From Clostridiales bacterium (GTDB lineage Bacteria; Bacillota; Clostridia; Oscillospirales; Oscillospiraceae): DNA of 64,000 nucleotides. How positions within the stretch are numbered: position 1 is the first letter of the stretch; the number at the start of each line of letters is the position of its first letter. The position numbers and the translations under genes were made by a program. The stretch covers positions 124,001-188,000 of the forward strand of contig JAJUHC010000001.1 in the NCBI GenBank assembly GCA_029268065.1, in the 5' to 3' direction. Below are positions 33,117-41,923 of this stretch, piece after piece. The notes under the pieces are model-generated. The model saw only the letters and a program-made list of their open reading frames with translations, searched no databases and had not been told where the DNA came from.

Positions 33117-34946
33117 GTGAAAAAAAGGGCGGCAGCATTGTTTCTGTGCTTTACGCTTGTATTCTCCTTTGGTATGCAGGCTTTTGCCGTGACATACAGC
33201 GACCTTGAAGGGCACTGGGCTCAGAAGTACATAGAGGATCTGGTGGCAAAGGGGTTAATGTCGGGATATGACGACGGGACGATAAGACCCGAAAACAACA
33301 TTACGGTCTGCGAAACGCTTGCTTTGCTCTCAAGATTCTACACTCTGGATACCGTTCAGAACGAGCTGATACAATCCGACTACAAGGATTTCGTGAGCAC
33401 AAACGTGCCGTCGTCAATTTCGTGGGCATATGACGAAATAGCCGTATGCCTTGCCGCGGGGATTATCACCCAGAGCGAAATAAAGAGTATTGATCTTACG
33501 AGGACCATACAGAAGGAAGTCCTCGCCATGTTCCTCGTGCGGGCGATGAAGATGGAAAAAACGGCTTCGACGCTGAAGGATACGGCCCTGAGCTTTGCCG
33601 ACGCAGGCAAGATAGGCGATTCATACAAGACGCATGTTGCCCTGCTGGTGTCCCTCGGAATAGTTAACGGCGACACAAGCAACAACTTCAACCCGCAGTC
33701 GAGCGTGACAAGGGCCATAGTCGCAAAAATGGTATCCGTTTCCCTGGAGTACCTCCAGAAAAACGGCGTCGCTCTGACAATAGACTCCTATGTGGGTATT
33801 TCGAGGCAGGAGGGCATTATAGACTCTGTCAGCGGCAGGGTGATTTCATTAGCCGGCTTCGACGGGCTTGCGAAGATTATAACTATTCCTGCTGAAGCGG
33901 CAGTAACTGTCAACGGAGCGTCAAAGGCCCTAAGCTCGGATTACACGGGCTGCTATGTCAGGCTGACCAGCAGCGGTGGAAACGTAATAAAAGCCGAGAT
34001 AGAAAGCTATTCGTCCGTCAAGTGGATTCAGGGAACGCTCACCGGTTCGTCGTTTTCCACCGAGGTGAGCACGATTTATATTACCGATAAATCGGGAGCG
34101 GAGAACAGCTATACCGTATCAGGGTCGGCTGCGATTACTCAAAACGGCTCCGACGCGACGGTCTCGTCCCTTACCAAGGGCTTCTTCCTGACCGCGAGGT
34201 ACGAAAACAATACGGTGACAAAGATCGTATCATCCTCCGGAGACGCGAGCATAAGCGGAACCGTGTCGCAGCTTAGCTTCGGAACAACGATAGTGCTGCA
34301 TGTTACGGACGACAGCGGGACGAAGTACGGTTTTTCGTTCAGCATCTCGAATGTCCCCGAAATAACCCGGGGCAGCAAGACGATAACGATAGACCGCATT
34401 CTGGTGGGCGATACGGTCAAGCTCGCGGTAAAGAACTGCGCCGTTACCGCAATATCCATGGCGGACAACGGCGTCACCGTAACCGGAGAGCTCACTTCAA
34501 TTGTGAATACCGTTTCCGGGACAAGCTGGACTATTAAGAAGTCCGACGGAACCACCACGACCTATGTTCTGGATGAAACTGTCACGGCTATGAGCGGTAC
34601 CACTAAAATCAAGATCTCCGACATCAAGGTCGGCGACACCGTTTCCGTTCTGGTCTACGGAATCACAATATCCGAGGTAACCCTGAAGAGCGCCGCCGTC
34701 ACCTCCGGCAACCAGATCTCGGGTTCGGTGCTGCTTATCAGCAACACGGACAATACGATCACCGTACTCACGACCTCCGGAAAGCTCATATACATAAGCG
34801 CCTCGTCCCTGCGCTGGATAATATACGCCTCCACGGGCAGCAGCATCAGCCTTTCGGCGCTGCCCGTAGGGAGCCAGATTGTCGCCTACGGCGAATACAG
34901 CGGTTCCTCAAACTTCACCGCAAAGGTAATGATCATAACAGGCTGA
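33117..34946 (+). CDS. S-layer homology domain protein
   Basis: About 609 residues. GTG at 33117 (AAAGGCGGGG upstream) begins a signal peptide ending near FAVTYSD. Three SLH-like repeats follow (about 25-75, 85-150, 155-215), with characteristic GHWAQKYIEDLVAKGLMSGY and GIVNGDTSNNFNP stretches. SLH domains bind pyruvylated secondary wall polymer. The remaining 390 residues are Ser/Thr-rich beta repeats (recurring units around GTxTxI and GDTVxV), unlike known enzymes. It lies divergent from the copper-amine-oxidase-like exported protein. Confidence 0.85.
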   Translation: MKKRAAALFLCFTLVFSFGMQAFAVTYSDLEGHWAQKYIEDLVAKGLMSGYDDGTIRPENNITVCETLALLSRFYTLDTVQNELIQSDYKDFVSTNVPSSISWAYDEIAVCLAAGIITQSEIKSIDLTRTIQKEVLAMFLVRAMKMEKTASTLKDTALSFADAGKIGDSYKTHVALLVSLGIVNGDTSNNFNPQSSVTRAIVAKMVSVSLEYLQKNGVALTIDSYVGISRQEGIIDSVSGRVISLAGFDGLAKIITIPAEAAVTVNGASKALSSDYTGCYVRLTSSGGNVIKAEIESYSSVKWIQGTLTGSSFSTEVSTIYITDKSGAENSYTVSGSAAITQNGSDATVSSLTKGFFLTARYENNTVTKIVSSSGDASISGTVSQLSFGTTIVLHVTDDSGTKYGFSFSISNVPEITRGSKTITIDRILVGDTVKLAVKNCAVTAISMADNGVTVTGELTSIVNTVSGTSWTIKKSDGTTTTYVLDETVTAMSGTTKIKISDIKVGDTVSVLVYGITISEVTLKSAAVTSGNQISGSVLLISNTDNTITVLTTSGKLIYISASSLRWIIYASTGSSISLSALPVGSQIVAYGEYSGSSNFTAKVMIITG

Positions 34947-34992
34947 ACCCTGCGTATGGTGCAAACGCCTTCCGGCAATCCGTATTTTAAGC

Positions 34993-35032
34993 AAAGCCGC
35001 TTTCGGGCAAGCCCGTCGGCGGCCTTTGTTTT
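34993..35032 (+). terminator. Terminator of the SLH gene
   Basis: A branched hairpin: AAAGCCGC near 34993 with GCGGCC-TTT near 35019-35026, enclosing GGGC-AA-GCCC, then TTTGTTTT. Confidence 0.65.
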
Positions 35033-35119
35033 GCGGCGGCAAAAAACGCTCTTCCAATCGGGCGCGCTTTTGATATAATATTGCCGAGATTCAGCCGCGG
35101 GCATAAAGGAGGAAGGAGC

Positions 35120-36049
35120 TTGCCTCTCATAACCGTTTCAAGGCAGATGTGCAGCTTCGGCGACGAAATCGCCGAGGCGCTCTCCCGCAAGCTGGGCTGG
35201 GAGCTGATATCAAGAAACGATCTGTTTTCCCGCTTCCCCGGCATCGCGCCAAATCCTTATGACCTCAGGATGCTGTCGGAGAGCGCCAAGTATTATTTGA
35301 ACCGGAACGGCTCCGGCGGGACCTTTCTGGAGAGCCTGACGCGCGAGCTTGAAAGGCATCTCGAGTCAAACCCGGCCGTCCTCGTGGGCTTCGGCTCCCA
35401 GGTGATCTTCGCGGGGAGAAGGGACGCCGTCCATGTGAGGATAATAGCGCCGAAGGATGCGAGGATCCTGAGGGCGAGGAGACAGCACCATGTTCCCGCC
35501 GAGGCAGCCGCAAAAATAATCGAAACCGCCGATAGAAAGCACCGGAGGTTTGTTTCCACGGTATTCGATACCGATTTATCCGACCCGAACCTGTACGACC
35601 TTGTCCTAAACACCGCGCTGCTTTCGGTTGACGAGTGCGTGGCATCGGTTCTCGCGCTTTACAGGGAACGCGAGCTGAAAAACCGCCTGGAGCCTGCGGC
35701 GTTCCAGGAGGAAAGCGCCGAAAGGCTGCCGGAGCGTCCGGTTTTCAAAAACCAGTCCGAGGAGGAGTTCGCGGGTATCCTGGACATGTATCAGATCGAC
35801 TGGAAGTACGAGCCGAAAACCTTCCCGATAGAGTGGGACGCGGAAGGCAACGTTACCATGGCGTTCAGCCCGGACTTTTATCTCACGAAGTTTGATACTT
35901 ACATCGAGCTTACCACGATGAATCAGAAGTACGTCACTCAGAAGAACAGAAAAATAAACAGGCTGAGGGAGCTGTATCCCGGAACAAACATTAAAATCGT
36001 CTACAAAAAGGATTTCTATTCCCTGATAGAACGGCTGAGACCGGAATGA
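35120..36049 (+). CDS. Cytidylate-kinase-like protein with C-terminal nuclease-fold-like domain
   Basis: 309 residues. TTG at 35120 follows AAAGGAGGAAGGAG closely; the protein then begins with the ITVSRQ strand of the cytidylate-kinase-like family, with LSRKLGWELISRNDL as its nucleoside-binding part; the usual GxGxxG loop is altered (SFGDE), so kinase activity is uncertain. After about residue 195 comes a separate domain of about 110 residues whose order E-P, W-D, SPDFYL, YIELT, KNRK resembles PD-(D/E)xK nuclease folds, with Thr where Lys is expected. It is 10 bases ahead of hpt, suggesting a link to purine salvage or nucleotide signalling. Confidence 0.7.
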   Translation: MPLITVSRQMCSFGDEIAEALSRKLGWELISRNDLFSRFPGIAPNPYDLRMLSESAKYYLNRNGSGGTFLESLTRELERHLESNPAVLVGFGSQVIFAGRRDAVHVRIIAPKDARILRARRQHHVPAEAAAKIIETADRKHRRFVSTVFDTDLSDPNLYDLVLNTALLSVDECVASVLALYRERELKNRLEPAAFQEESAERLPERPVFKNQSEEEFAGILDMYQIDWKYEPKTFPIEWDAEGNVTMAFSPDFYLTKFDTYIELTTMNQKYVTQKNRKINRLRELYPGTNIKIVYKKDFYSLIERLRPE

Positions 36050-36059
36050 GGAGTGAAAA

Positions 36060-36596
36060 ATGGACATTCAAAGCTTCAAAAGGGTGCTCATAAGCGAGGA
36101 GGAGCTTAAAAAACGCATAACAGAGCTCGGGAGACAGATAACCGAAGACTATTCCGGCAGTGAGCTTGTCCTCATCGGCGTTATGAAGGGCTCGATGTTC
36201 TTCTTGACAGACCTTGCGCGGGCTATTGACCTCCCCCTTATCATGGACTTCGTTTCGATAGGCATTTATGCCAATTCCACGCGCAAAACGGGGGTCGTGA
36301 GAATAAACAAGGACCTTGACTACGACGTTTCCGGAAAGCACGTGCTCGTTATTGAGGATATCGTACGCTCGGGGCTGACCACCGGATATCTTATGCAGAA
36401 CCTTGAAACGAGGGGCGCCGCCAGCCTCAGGATATGCACGCTTCTGATAAGCCCCTCAGAGCAGCTCATAAATATTCCCGTCGCCTACTCGGGCTTCGAG
36501 GTGTCAAAAGCCAGAGTGGTGGGCTACGGCCTCGACTGCGACGAAAAGTTCAGGAACCTGCCCTTTATTGCCGAAATGAAGGACGGAGCCAATTAG
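36060..36596 (+). CDS. hpt: Hypoxanthine phosphoribosyltransferase
   Basis: 178 residues, normal length. PRPP-binding motif VLVIEDIVRSGLT near 100, pyrophosphate loop VMKGSMFF near 40, and C-terminal VVGYGLDCDEKFRNLPFI flap are all intact. It converts hypoxanthine or guanine to IMP or GMP. Follows the kinase-like fusion gene with GAGG 7 bases before ATG. Confidence 0.95.
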   Translation: MDIQSFKRVLISEEELKKRITELGRQITEDYSGSELVLIGVMKGSMFFLTDLARAIDLPLIMDFVSIGIYANSTRKTGVVRINKDLDYDVSGKHVLVIEDIVRSGLTTGYLMQNLETRGAASLRICTLLISPSEQLINIPVAYSGFEVSKARVVGYGLDCDEKFRNLPFIAEMKDGAN

Positions 36597-36651
36597 CGCA
36601 GTCCTTACGCACACCCTGTACGACAAAGACAAAATAGGAGGAGCAGGTTTT

Positions 36652-36945
36652 ATGAAGTGTCCGATTTGCGGCGGAGAAATGCATAAAGGAGGTCTTGTTG
36701 CGGGAGGCATCAATGTCGCTTGGCTTCCGGAGGAGCAGCTTGAAGAAGAAAGCCCCCTGGGCGTATATGTGGACTGTAAGAGCCTGAAGGGAGAAAGAAA
36801 CCATTTGCTAAAGCAAATGAAGATTCCAAATGCTTATTTCTGCGAAAAATGCGATAAGGTTACAGGCCTTTTTGACGTGGCAGGAAGAGATGACTCACTA
36901 TTTAAAAACATAAAGACTCTGTTTTCTCGTCGATCAAAGAGCTGA
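36652..36945 (+). CDS. Zinc-ribbon protein (DUF6487-like)
   Basis: 97 residues. CPICGGEM at the start and CEKCDKV near 65 make a four-cysteine zinc ribbon; GGINVAWLP between them fits DUF6487. GGAGGAG precedes ATG. Function unknown. Confidence 0.65.
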   Translation: MKCPICGGEMHKGGLVAGGINVAWLPEEQLEEESPLGVYVDCKSLKGERNHLLKQMKIPNAYFCEKCDKVTGLFDVAGRDDSLFKNIKTLFSRRSKS

Positions 36946-36971
36946 GACGGGGCCGCAAAGCCCCGTCTCAG
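36942..36971 (+). terminator. Hairpin overlapping the zinc-ribbon stop codon
   Basis: Perfect 12-bp stem (36942-36953 with 36960-36971), 6-base loop. No clear T-run follows. Confidence 0.65.
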
Positions 36972-37414
36972 AAGTATAATAAGCCCCAGCGAACCTACCT
37001 CAAACACATCTCTTACCGGCGACCCTTTTTCTACAAAAGCTTCTAAACCTGGTTTCCAAACGCCTATTCCCCTGAAAGCACTTTCGTACTCGACATTGAA
37101 ATATTGATTATTCCACCTGATCCGCGGGCGCTCCGCTTTTCGCCTTGCTCACCCGCACTCCTGCTTTCCGTTTTTAGCGGCGGTCTTCCGATCCGATTAG
37201 TATTTCGATTAAGTATTCCCTGGAGCTTGATTAAAGTATATTTTACAAAAAATCAAAACGCAACGCCAAAAAACGGGCTTTTTTCGGGGCCTAGCTCTTC
37301 AGGACAAGAGATTACTTCCGTTTTTGACTGTTTGCTGAGTTTTATATTTTTATTTTATTTTCATATAAGAAAACAGATACAGGGGACAGGCAAGATACAA
37401 AACAGGAGGCCATT
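36972..37414. other. Gene-free region
   Basis: About 440 bases without a supportable gene. Reading frames here lack a ribosome binding site and family resemblance. It ends with the AGGAGG site of the shikimate-kinase-like gene. Confidence 0.5.
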
Positions 37415-37915
37415 ATGAACATTATCCTTGTAGGGATGCCGGGGGCCGGGAAAAGCACTGTCGGAGTGCTTGTGGCGAAGGCTTTGGGCATGGATTTTAT
37501 CGACACAGACATTCTTATCCAGCAGCGCGAGGGAAGGCTGCTGCAGGAAATAATAGACGACGATGGAATTGAGACCTTTCTTAAAATGGAGGAAAAAGCC
37601 CTGCTAAGTCTTAAGTGCCGCAACTCGGTCATAGCGACGGGCGGAAGCGCAGTATACTCCGACAAGGCCATGCGCGCGCTAAGAAAGGACGGAGTCTGTG
37701 TTTATTTGCGTCTTGGTTATGACGAAATCGAAAGGAGACTGAAAAACATAAGGACGCGGGGAATCGTGATAAAAGGGGGGCAGACGCTGAAGGACGTCTA
37801 CGACGAAAGACTGCCGCTATACCTGAAATACTCCGATGTCGAGGCGGATTGCTCCGGCTTGGACGTTGAGCAAAGCGTGGGCCTGATACTTGCGGCGGTG
37901 AGTGAGAAAAAATGA
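37415..37915 (+). CDS. Shikimate-kinase-like P-loop kinase
   Basis: 166 residues, shikimate kinase size. Walker A GMPGAGKST, the DTD motif, GGSAVY (family GGGxV) and the late RLPLYxxYSD with the second substrate Arg are present. The Arg that binds shikimate in GExxFRxxE is missing (here IETFLKMEE), so the substrate may not be shikimate. It is isolated from other aro genes. AGGAGG is 6 bases before ATG. Confidence 0.75.
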   Translation: MNIILVGMPGAGKSTVGVLVAKALGMDFIDTDILIQQREGRLLQEIIDDDGIETFLKMEEKALLSLKCRNSVIATGGSAVYSDKAMRALRKDGVCVYLRLGYDEIERRLKNIRTRGIVIKGGQTLKDVYDERLPLYLKYSDVEADCSGLDVEQSVGLILAAVSEKK

Positions 37916-38084
37916 TAAAGCAACTTCCTCGGTTCTTGTCGAAATATAAAAGCTGATTGGAAACAATTCCAAAAAGTATAATTATCTTGCTGTGTTTGAG
38001 AAATAACGTTAAATAAATACATTTTTGGACGATAAAAATTAATAGCAAGACATACTTAAATATTCTTTTTGGATGTGAAAAGCT

Positions 38085-38903
38085 GTGAAAAAAGTATCGG
38101 AAAATGAAATAATAAACGCCTTTGATATGCTGATACCTTACCTCAAAATCTTCTTTGACAACGAGGCGTCGTTTGCCGTGACGGACAGGGAAAAGTTTCT
38201 GCACAACGTGAGAAACGACGGGACCGGAGAAACATATAACAACACTCCGCTTTCGCCTACCGGCGCCGCCACGAGAGCCATCAAGCAGGGGCAGCCCGTG
38301 ATCGATTATTTCCCTTCGATGGCTCTGAAGTCGTACAGCGTCCCGATAAAGGGTGAAAACGGAGAGGTAGAGGGCTGCATCATCGTGGGCAAAAGCCTTA
38401 AGAGGCGCGAGGAGCTCCAGGAGCTTTCCAAAAGCCTTTCGTCGGCGCTTCAGCAGATTTCCGAGGTCGCAAACGATTTCTCAGCAAAGCTCCAGAGCGT
38501 AGTGGCCATGAATGCGGAAACGTCTAAAAAAATCGAAGAGGCCCACAGCAACGTCAGCAGCACTGATAAGATTTTCAAATTCATAAATCAGGTGACCTCG
38601 CAGACCGATCTGCTTGGAATCAACGCCTCGATTGAGGCCACGAGAGCGGGAGCAGAGGGAAGGGGATTTAAGGTCATAGCCCAGGAAATCAGGAAGCTCT
38701 CTGAAACCAGCAGAGAATCTGTGGACAAGATATATACGATGCTGAACGAGATAAACAAATCCGTCGACGAGATATGCTCGACAACGGAAAAAACTCAGGA
38801 AATCACGGAGGGCTTTTCAACCGCCTTTGCGGACATAGCTTCTTCCGTTGAGAAGCTGAGCGAAAATGCGAAAAAGCTCGAGATAATGGCTGACAAGGTG
38901 TAA
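38085..38903 (+). CDS. Soluble chemoreceptor-like protein (MCP) 1
   Basis: 272 residues with no membrane segment. An N-terminal sensor-like domain (about 1-105, AFDMLIPYL, DNEASFAVTDREKFL, KSYSVPIKG, GCIIVGKSL) of the type seen in short Clostridia MCPs leads into an MCP signalling domain (about 125-260) with hairpin tip VTSQTDLLGINASIEATRAG. First of four tandem paralogues. No che genes are in the window. GTG start; the site is weak. Confidence 0.82.
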   Translation: MKKVSENEIINAFDMLIPYLKIFFDNEASFAVTDREKFLHNVRNDGTGETYNNTPLSPTGAATRAIKQGQPVIDYFPSMALKSYSVPIKGENGEVEGCIIVGKSLKRREELQELSKSLSSALQQISEVANDFSAKLQSVVAMNAETSKKIEEAHSNVSSTDKIFKFINQVTSQTDLLGINASIEATRAGAEGRGFKVIAQEIRKLSETSRESVDKIYTMLNEINKSVDEICSTTEKTQEITEGFSTAFADIASSVEKLSENAKKLEIMADKV

Positions 38904-38955
38904 AAGAATGCGTTTTCGTCCATAAGAAAATAGTAAAGCGACATATCTGTCAATT

Positions 38956-38990
38956 CGGCGGCGCTGAGCTCGAAGCTCTCAGCGCCGCCG
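38956..38990 (+). terminator. Terminator between MCP 1 and MCP 2
   Basis: A perfect 13-bp GC-rich stem (38956-38968 with 38978-38990), 9-base loop; T-run weak. It would let MCP 1 be transcribed separately from the next three. Confidence 0.65.
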
Positions 38991-39183
38991 CTTGTTATAT
39001 GTGCAAACGCAAAAGAATTGTATGCAATTTTATGAAAAGTGCCGATATTGCGTTTTACGGCTAAACAAAATACGTTTAATGACGATACAAATATATGAAT
39101 AATGGATATCAGACAGTATGGGCAGCAAAACAGACGGCCGGAGTATTAAGGATAATCAGGTTGAATATGATGGGAGTAAGAAT

Positions 39184-40017
39184 ATGGAGATTATTTCGAA
39201 TAACGAGGTATTAAATGCGTTCAATCTTGTAATACCTTACCTTCAGGTGTTTTTCGATAACGAAGCGTCGATAGCGATAACGGATACGGAAGTTTACCTG
39301 AAAAACATCGGCTGCCCTTCGTTTACGCTGAGAAGCGACCCGGGCGACCCGATACCGAGCGGAGGGGGAGCTTACAAGGCGATAAGGGAAGGCCGGACGG
39401 TGATAAGCAACATCCCGAAGGAGCTTTACGGTGCTGCGATAAAATCGTATGCGATACCGGTAAAAAACGATTCCGGGAAGGTGGAGGGCTGTCTCTGCGT
39501 TGCGAAAAGCCTGCAGAAGAGGGATGAGCTTCTGGAGCTATCCAAGACGCTTTCCGCTGCGCTGAAAAACATATCGGAAGTCGCGAACAACTTTGCGGTT
39601 AAGCTCCAGACCGTCGTCGAAATGAACAAGGAAACCGCAAAAAAGGTCAGCGAGGCACAGAACAACGTCAGCAGCACGGATAAGATTTTCAGCTTTATAA
39701 ACGATGTAACCTCGCAGACGGACCTGCTCGGCATCAACGCCTCGATAGAAGCGACTAGAGCTGGAGCGGAGGGCAGGGGCTTCAAGATCATCGCGCAGGA
39801 AATCAGGAAGCTTTCAGAAACCAGCAGGGAGTCGGTTGACAAGATATATACGATGCTCAACGCAATAAACAAGTCCGTCGAAGACATCTACACGACAACG
39901 GCCATGACACAGGAGATCACGGCCACGTTTTCAACCGCCTTTTCAGATATCGCGGCTTCCGTAGAAAAGCTGAGCGCAAACGCGCAGAAGCTTGAAGCCA
40001 TGGCGGACAGAATCTGA
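39184..40017 (+). CDS. Soluble chemoreceptor-like protein (MCP) 2
   Basis: About 277 residues, same architecture as MCP 1 and closest to it in the signalling tip (ASIEATRAGAEGRGF). The sensor part has drifted: it reads ITDTEVYLKNIG and has PGDPIPSGGG where the others have an S/T-G-T stretch, so ligand specificity probably differs. ATG at 39184 is chosen for GGGAG 7 bases upstream; an in-frame ATG at 39118 has none. Confidence 0.8.
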   Translation: MEIISNNEVLNAFNLVIPYLQVFFDNEASIAITDTEVYLKNIGCPSFTLRSDPGDPIPSGGGAYKAIREGRTVISNIPKELYGAAIKSYAIPVKNDSGKVEGCLCVAKSLQKRDELLELSKTLSAALKNISEVANNFAVKLQTVVEMNKETAKKVSEAQNNVSSTDKIFSFINDVTSQTDLLGINASIEATRAGAEGRGFKIIAQEIRKLSETSRESVDKIYTMLNAINKSVEDIYTTTAMTQEITATFSTAFSDIAASVEKLSANAQKLEAMADRI

Positions 40018-40090
40018 ACAAGAGCAAATAAAAAAACAAGCCGAGGGGCGGAATACACCAAAGAAAAAATGTAAATGGGAGCGGAGGACT

Positions 40091-40915
40091 TTGGAGATTG
40101 TATCGGAAAACGAAGTGATCAATGCGTTCAACCTTTTGGTTCCATATCTGCGCGAGCTGTTTGACAACGAAGTTTCTGTGGCCGTTACGGACACAGAAAA
40201 GTTCCTGATAAATGTCAGAGCTGACGGAAAAAGCTACAGCGGCACCGCCATACCCGCAAAAGGCGGTATAGCAAAGGCGATAAGCGAGGGCCGTAACGTA
40301 ATAAGCTACATTCCCAAAGAGATGTTCGGAGATGCAATGAAGTCTTACAGTCTGCCCATTAAAGGCAAATCCGGCAAGGTGGAGGGTTGCATCTGCATAG
40401 GGAAGAGCTTAAAAAAGCGCGAGGACTTACTCGAGCTTTTGAGGGAGCTTTCGGCCGCTATCAGCGAAATCATGGGCATTTCAGGTGAATTTTCCGAAAA
40501 GCTCAATTCGGTCGTGGAGATGAACAGGGAAACGGCCAAAAAAATAGAGGAAGCGCAAAGCAACGCGAACAGCACCGATAAGATATTCAATTTCATTCAT
40601 CAGGTTTCGTCTCAGACGGATCTTCTCGGCATCAACGCAGCGATAGAGGCCGCAAGGTCGGAGTCCGTGGGCAAGGGCTTTAACGTCATTGCTCAGGAGA
40701 TAAGGCAGCTTTCCGAAACCAGCAGGGAATCGGTGGATAAGATCAGCATGATGCTTAGCACAATAAACAAATCCATCGACGATATATGCAATTCGACGCA
40801 GAAGACTCAGGGAATTACCGAAACCTTTACAACGGCTTTTTCCGAAATAACCGAATCTGTCGAAAAGCTCAATGCCAGCGCAAAGATTCTGGAAGCGATG
40901 GCGGACAAAGTATAA
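40091..40915 (+). CDS. Soluble chemoreceptor-like protein (MCP) 3
   Basis: About 274 residues. TTG at 40091 with GGGAG 9 bases upstream gives an N-terminus (EIVSENEVINAFNLLVPYL) aligned with the other copies. The signalling tip (AAIEAARSESVGKGF) matches copy 4, not copies 1-2. Confidence 0.78.
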   Translation: MEIVSENEVINAFNLLVPYLRELFDNEVSVAVTDTEKFLINVRADGKSYSGTAIPAKGGIAKAISEGRNVISYIPKEMFGDAMKSYSLPIKGKSGKVEGCICIGKSLKKREDLLELLRELSAAISEIMGISGEFSEKLNSVVEMNRETAKKIEEAQSNANSTDKIFNFIHQVSSQTDLLGINAAIEAARSESVGKGFNVIAQEIRQLSETSRESVDKISMMLSTINKSIDDICNSTQKTQGITETFTTAFSEITESVEKLNASAKILEAMADKV

Positions 40916-40942
40916 AATAATAATACAGGATGCGATAGAATT

Positions 40943-41755
40943 ATGATTAAAATTTCCGATAACGAGGTGCTGAACGCTTTCAACCTCCTTATACCATACC
41001 TTAAAGAAATGTTTGACAACGAGGCGTCCTTTGCTGTAACCGATACGGAAAAATTCCTTAGCAACGTCAGAAACGACGGACAGGACTATACGGGCACCCC
41101 CATATCCCCAACGGGAGGCGTTTCCCGCGCCATAAAGGAAGACCGCCCCGTCATCGACTACTTTCCCAGCGCCGCACTGAAGTCCTACAGCGTTCCGGTT
41201 AAAGGAAAATCGGGCAAGGTGGAGGGCTGCATTGTCATAGGGAAGAGCCTCAAGAGACGCGAAGAGCTGCTTGAGCTTTCGCGCAGCCTTTCAGCGGCGA
41301 TTAAGGACATATCCGGAGTATCGGACGAGTTTTCCTCGAAGCTCCAAACCGTCGTTGACATGAACAACGAAACCTCGCAGAAGATCGACGAGGCCAAGAG
41401 AAACGTCAGCGGTACGGACAAGATATTCAATTTTATAAACCAGGTCTCGTCCCAGACGGACCTTCTCGGTATCAACGCCGCGATAGAGGCTACGAGATCG
41501 GAGTCCGTGGGCAAGGGCTTTAACGTTATAGCTCAGGAGATTAGACAGCTGTCTGAAACCAGCAGGGAATCGGTGGACAAGATATATACGATGCTTAACG
41601 CAATAAACAAATCCGTCGACGAGATATATCTGACCAACGAAAAAACGCAAGGCATAACGGCAAGCTTCTCGACGGCGTTTGCCGAAATCACGGAATCTGT
41701 GGAAAAGCTGAGCGAAACCGCGCATCTTCTTGAGACGATGGGCGACAGAGTGTGA
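40943..41755 (+). CDS. Soluble chemoreceptor-like protein (MCP) 4
   Basis: 270 residues, last of the array, 27 bases after copy 3. Its sensor half is most like copy 1 (RNDG, TPxSPTGG, VIDYFPS) while its signalling tip (ATRSESVGKGF) is like copy 3, which suggests recombination between copies. Confidence 0.8.
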   Translation: MIKISDNEVLNAFNLLIPYLKEMFDNEASFAVTDTEKFLSNVRNDGQDYTGTPISPTGGVSRAIKEDRPVIDYFPSAALKSYSVPVKGKSGKVEGCIVIGKSLKRREELLELSRSLSAAIKDISGVSDEFSSKLQTVVDMNNETSQKIDEAKRNVSGTDKIFNFINQVSSQTDLLGINAAIEATRSESVGKGFNVIAQEIRQLSETSRESVDKIYTMLNAINKSVDEIYLTNEKTQGITASFSTAFAEITESVEKLSETAHLLETMGDRV

Positions 41756-41768
41756 CGTACGTTAGCTC

Positions 41769-41797
41769 TTGCCATTAAAACACATATGTGGTAGAAT
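41769..41797 (+). promoter_or_regulatory. Promoter of the yjdF leader
   Basis: TTGCCA and TAGAAT separated by 17 bases. A CACATATGTG palindrome (41781-41790) sits in the spacer. Start of transcription near 41804 matches the 5' end of the structured leader. Confidence 0.6.
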
Positions 41798-41814
41798 ACG
41801 CACAAATAATATGT

Positions 41815-41899
41815 GCGAAGCTGAAAACACTGCCCGGTTGGTAGTCCGGGCGCGGTGAAAGCCGTCAGTAACCTGCCTCCTTGGTTGTCCGTTCTTCGC
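41815..41899 (+). promoter_or_regulatory. Candidate yjdF (azaaromatic) riboswitch
   Basis: The leader between promoter and yjdF folds into a multi-stem structure closed by GCGAAG (41815-41820) pairing with CTTCGC (41894-41899). Inside are a GCCCGG/CCGGGC hairpin, a GGTGAAAGCC segment and an AACC/GGTT hairpin around TGCCTCCTT. This position, about 25 bases before a yjdF start, is that of the yjdF motif RNA, which senses planar aromatic compounds. The stretch GTGAAAGCCGTCAGTAACC resembles the motif as I remember it; not checked against the covariance model. Confidence 0.65.
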
Positions 41900-41923
41900 C
41901 AGAAAAGCAAGGGGGCATTTGTC

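Noticed and set aside
37104-37418. 104-residue frame before the shikimate-kinase-like gene
   Set aside because: No ribosome binding site or family match; overlaps the real start region.
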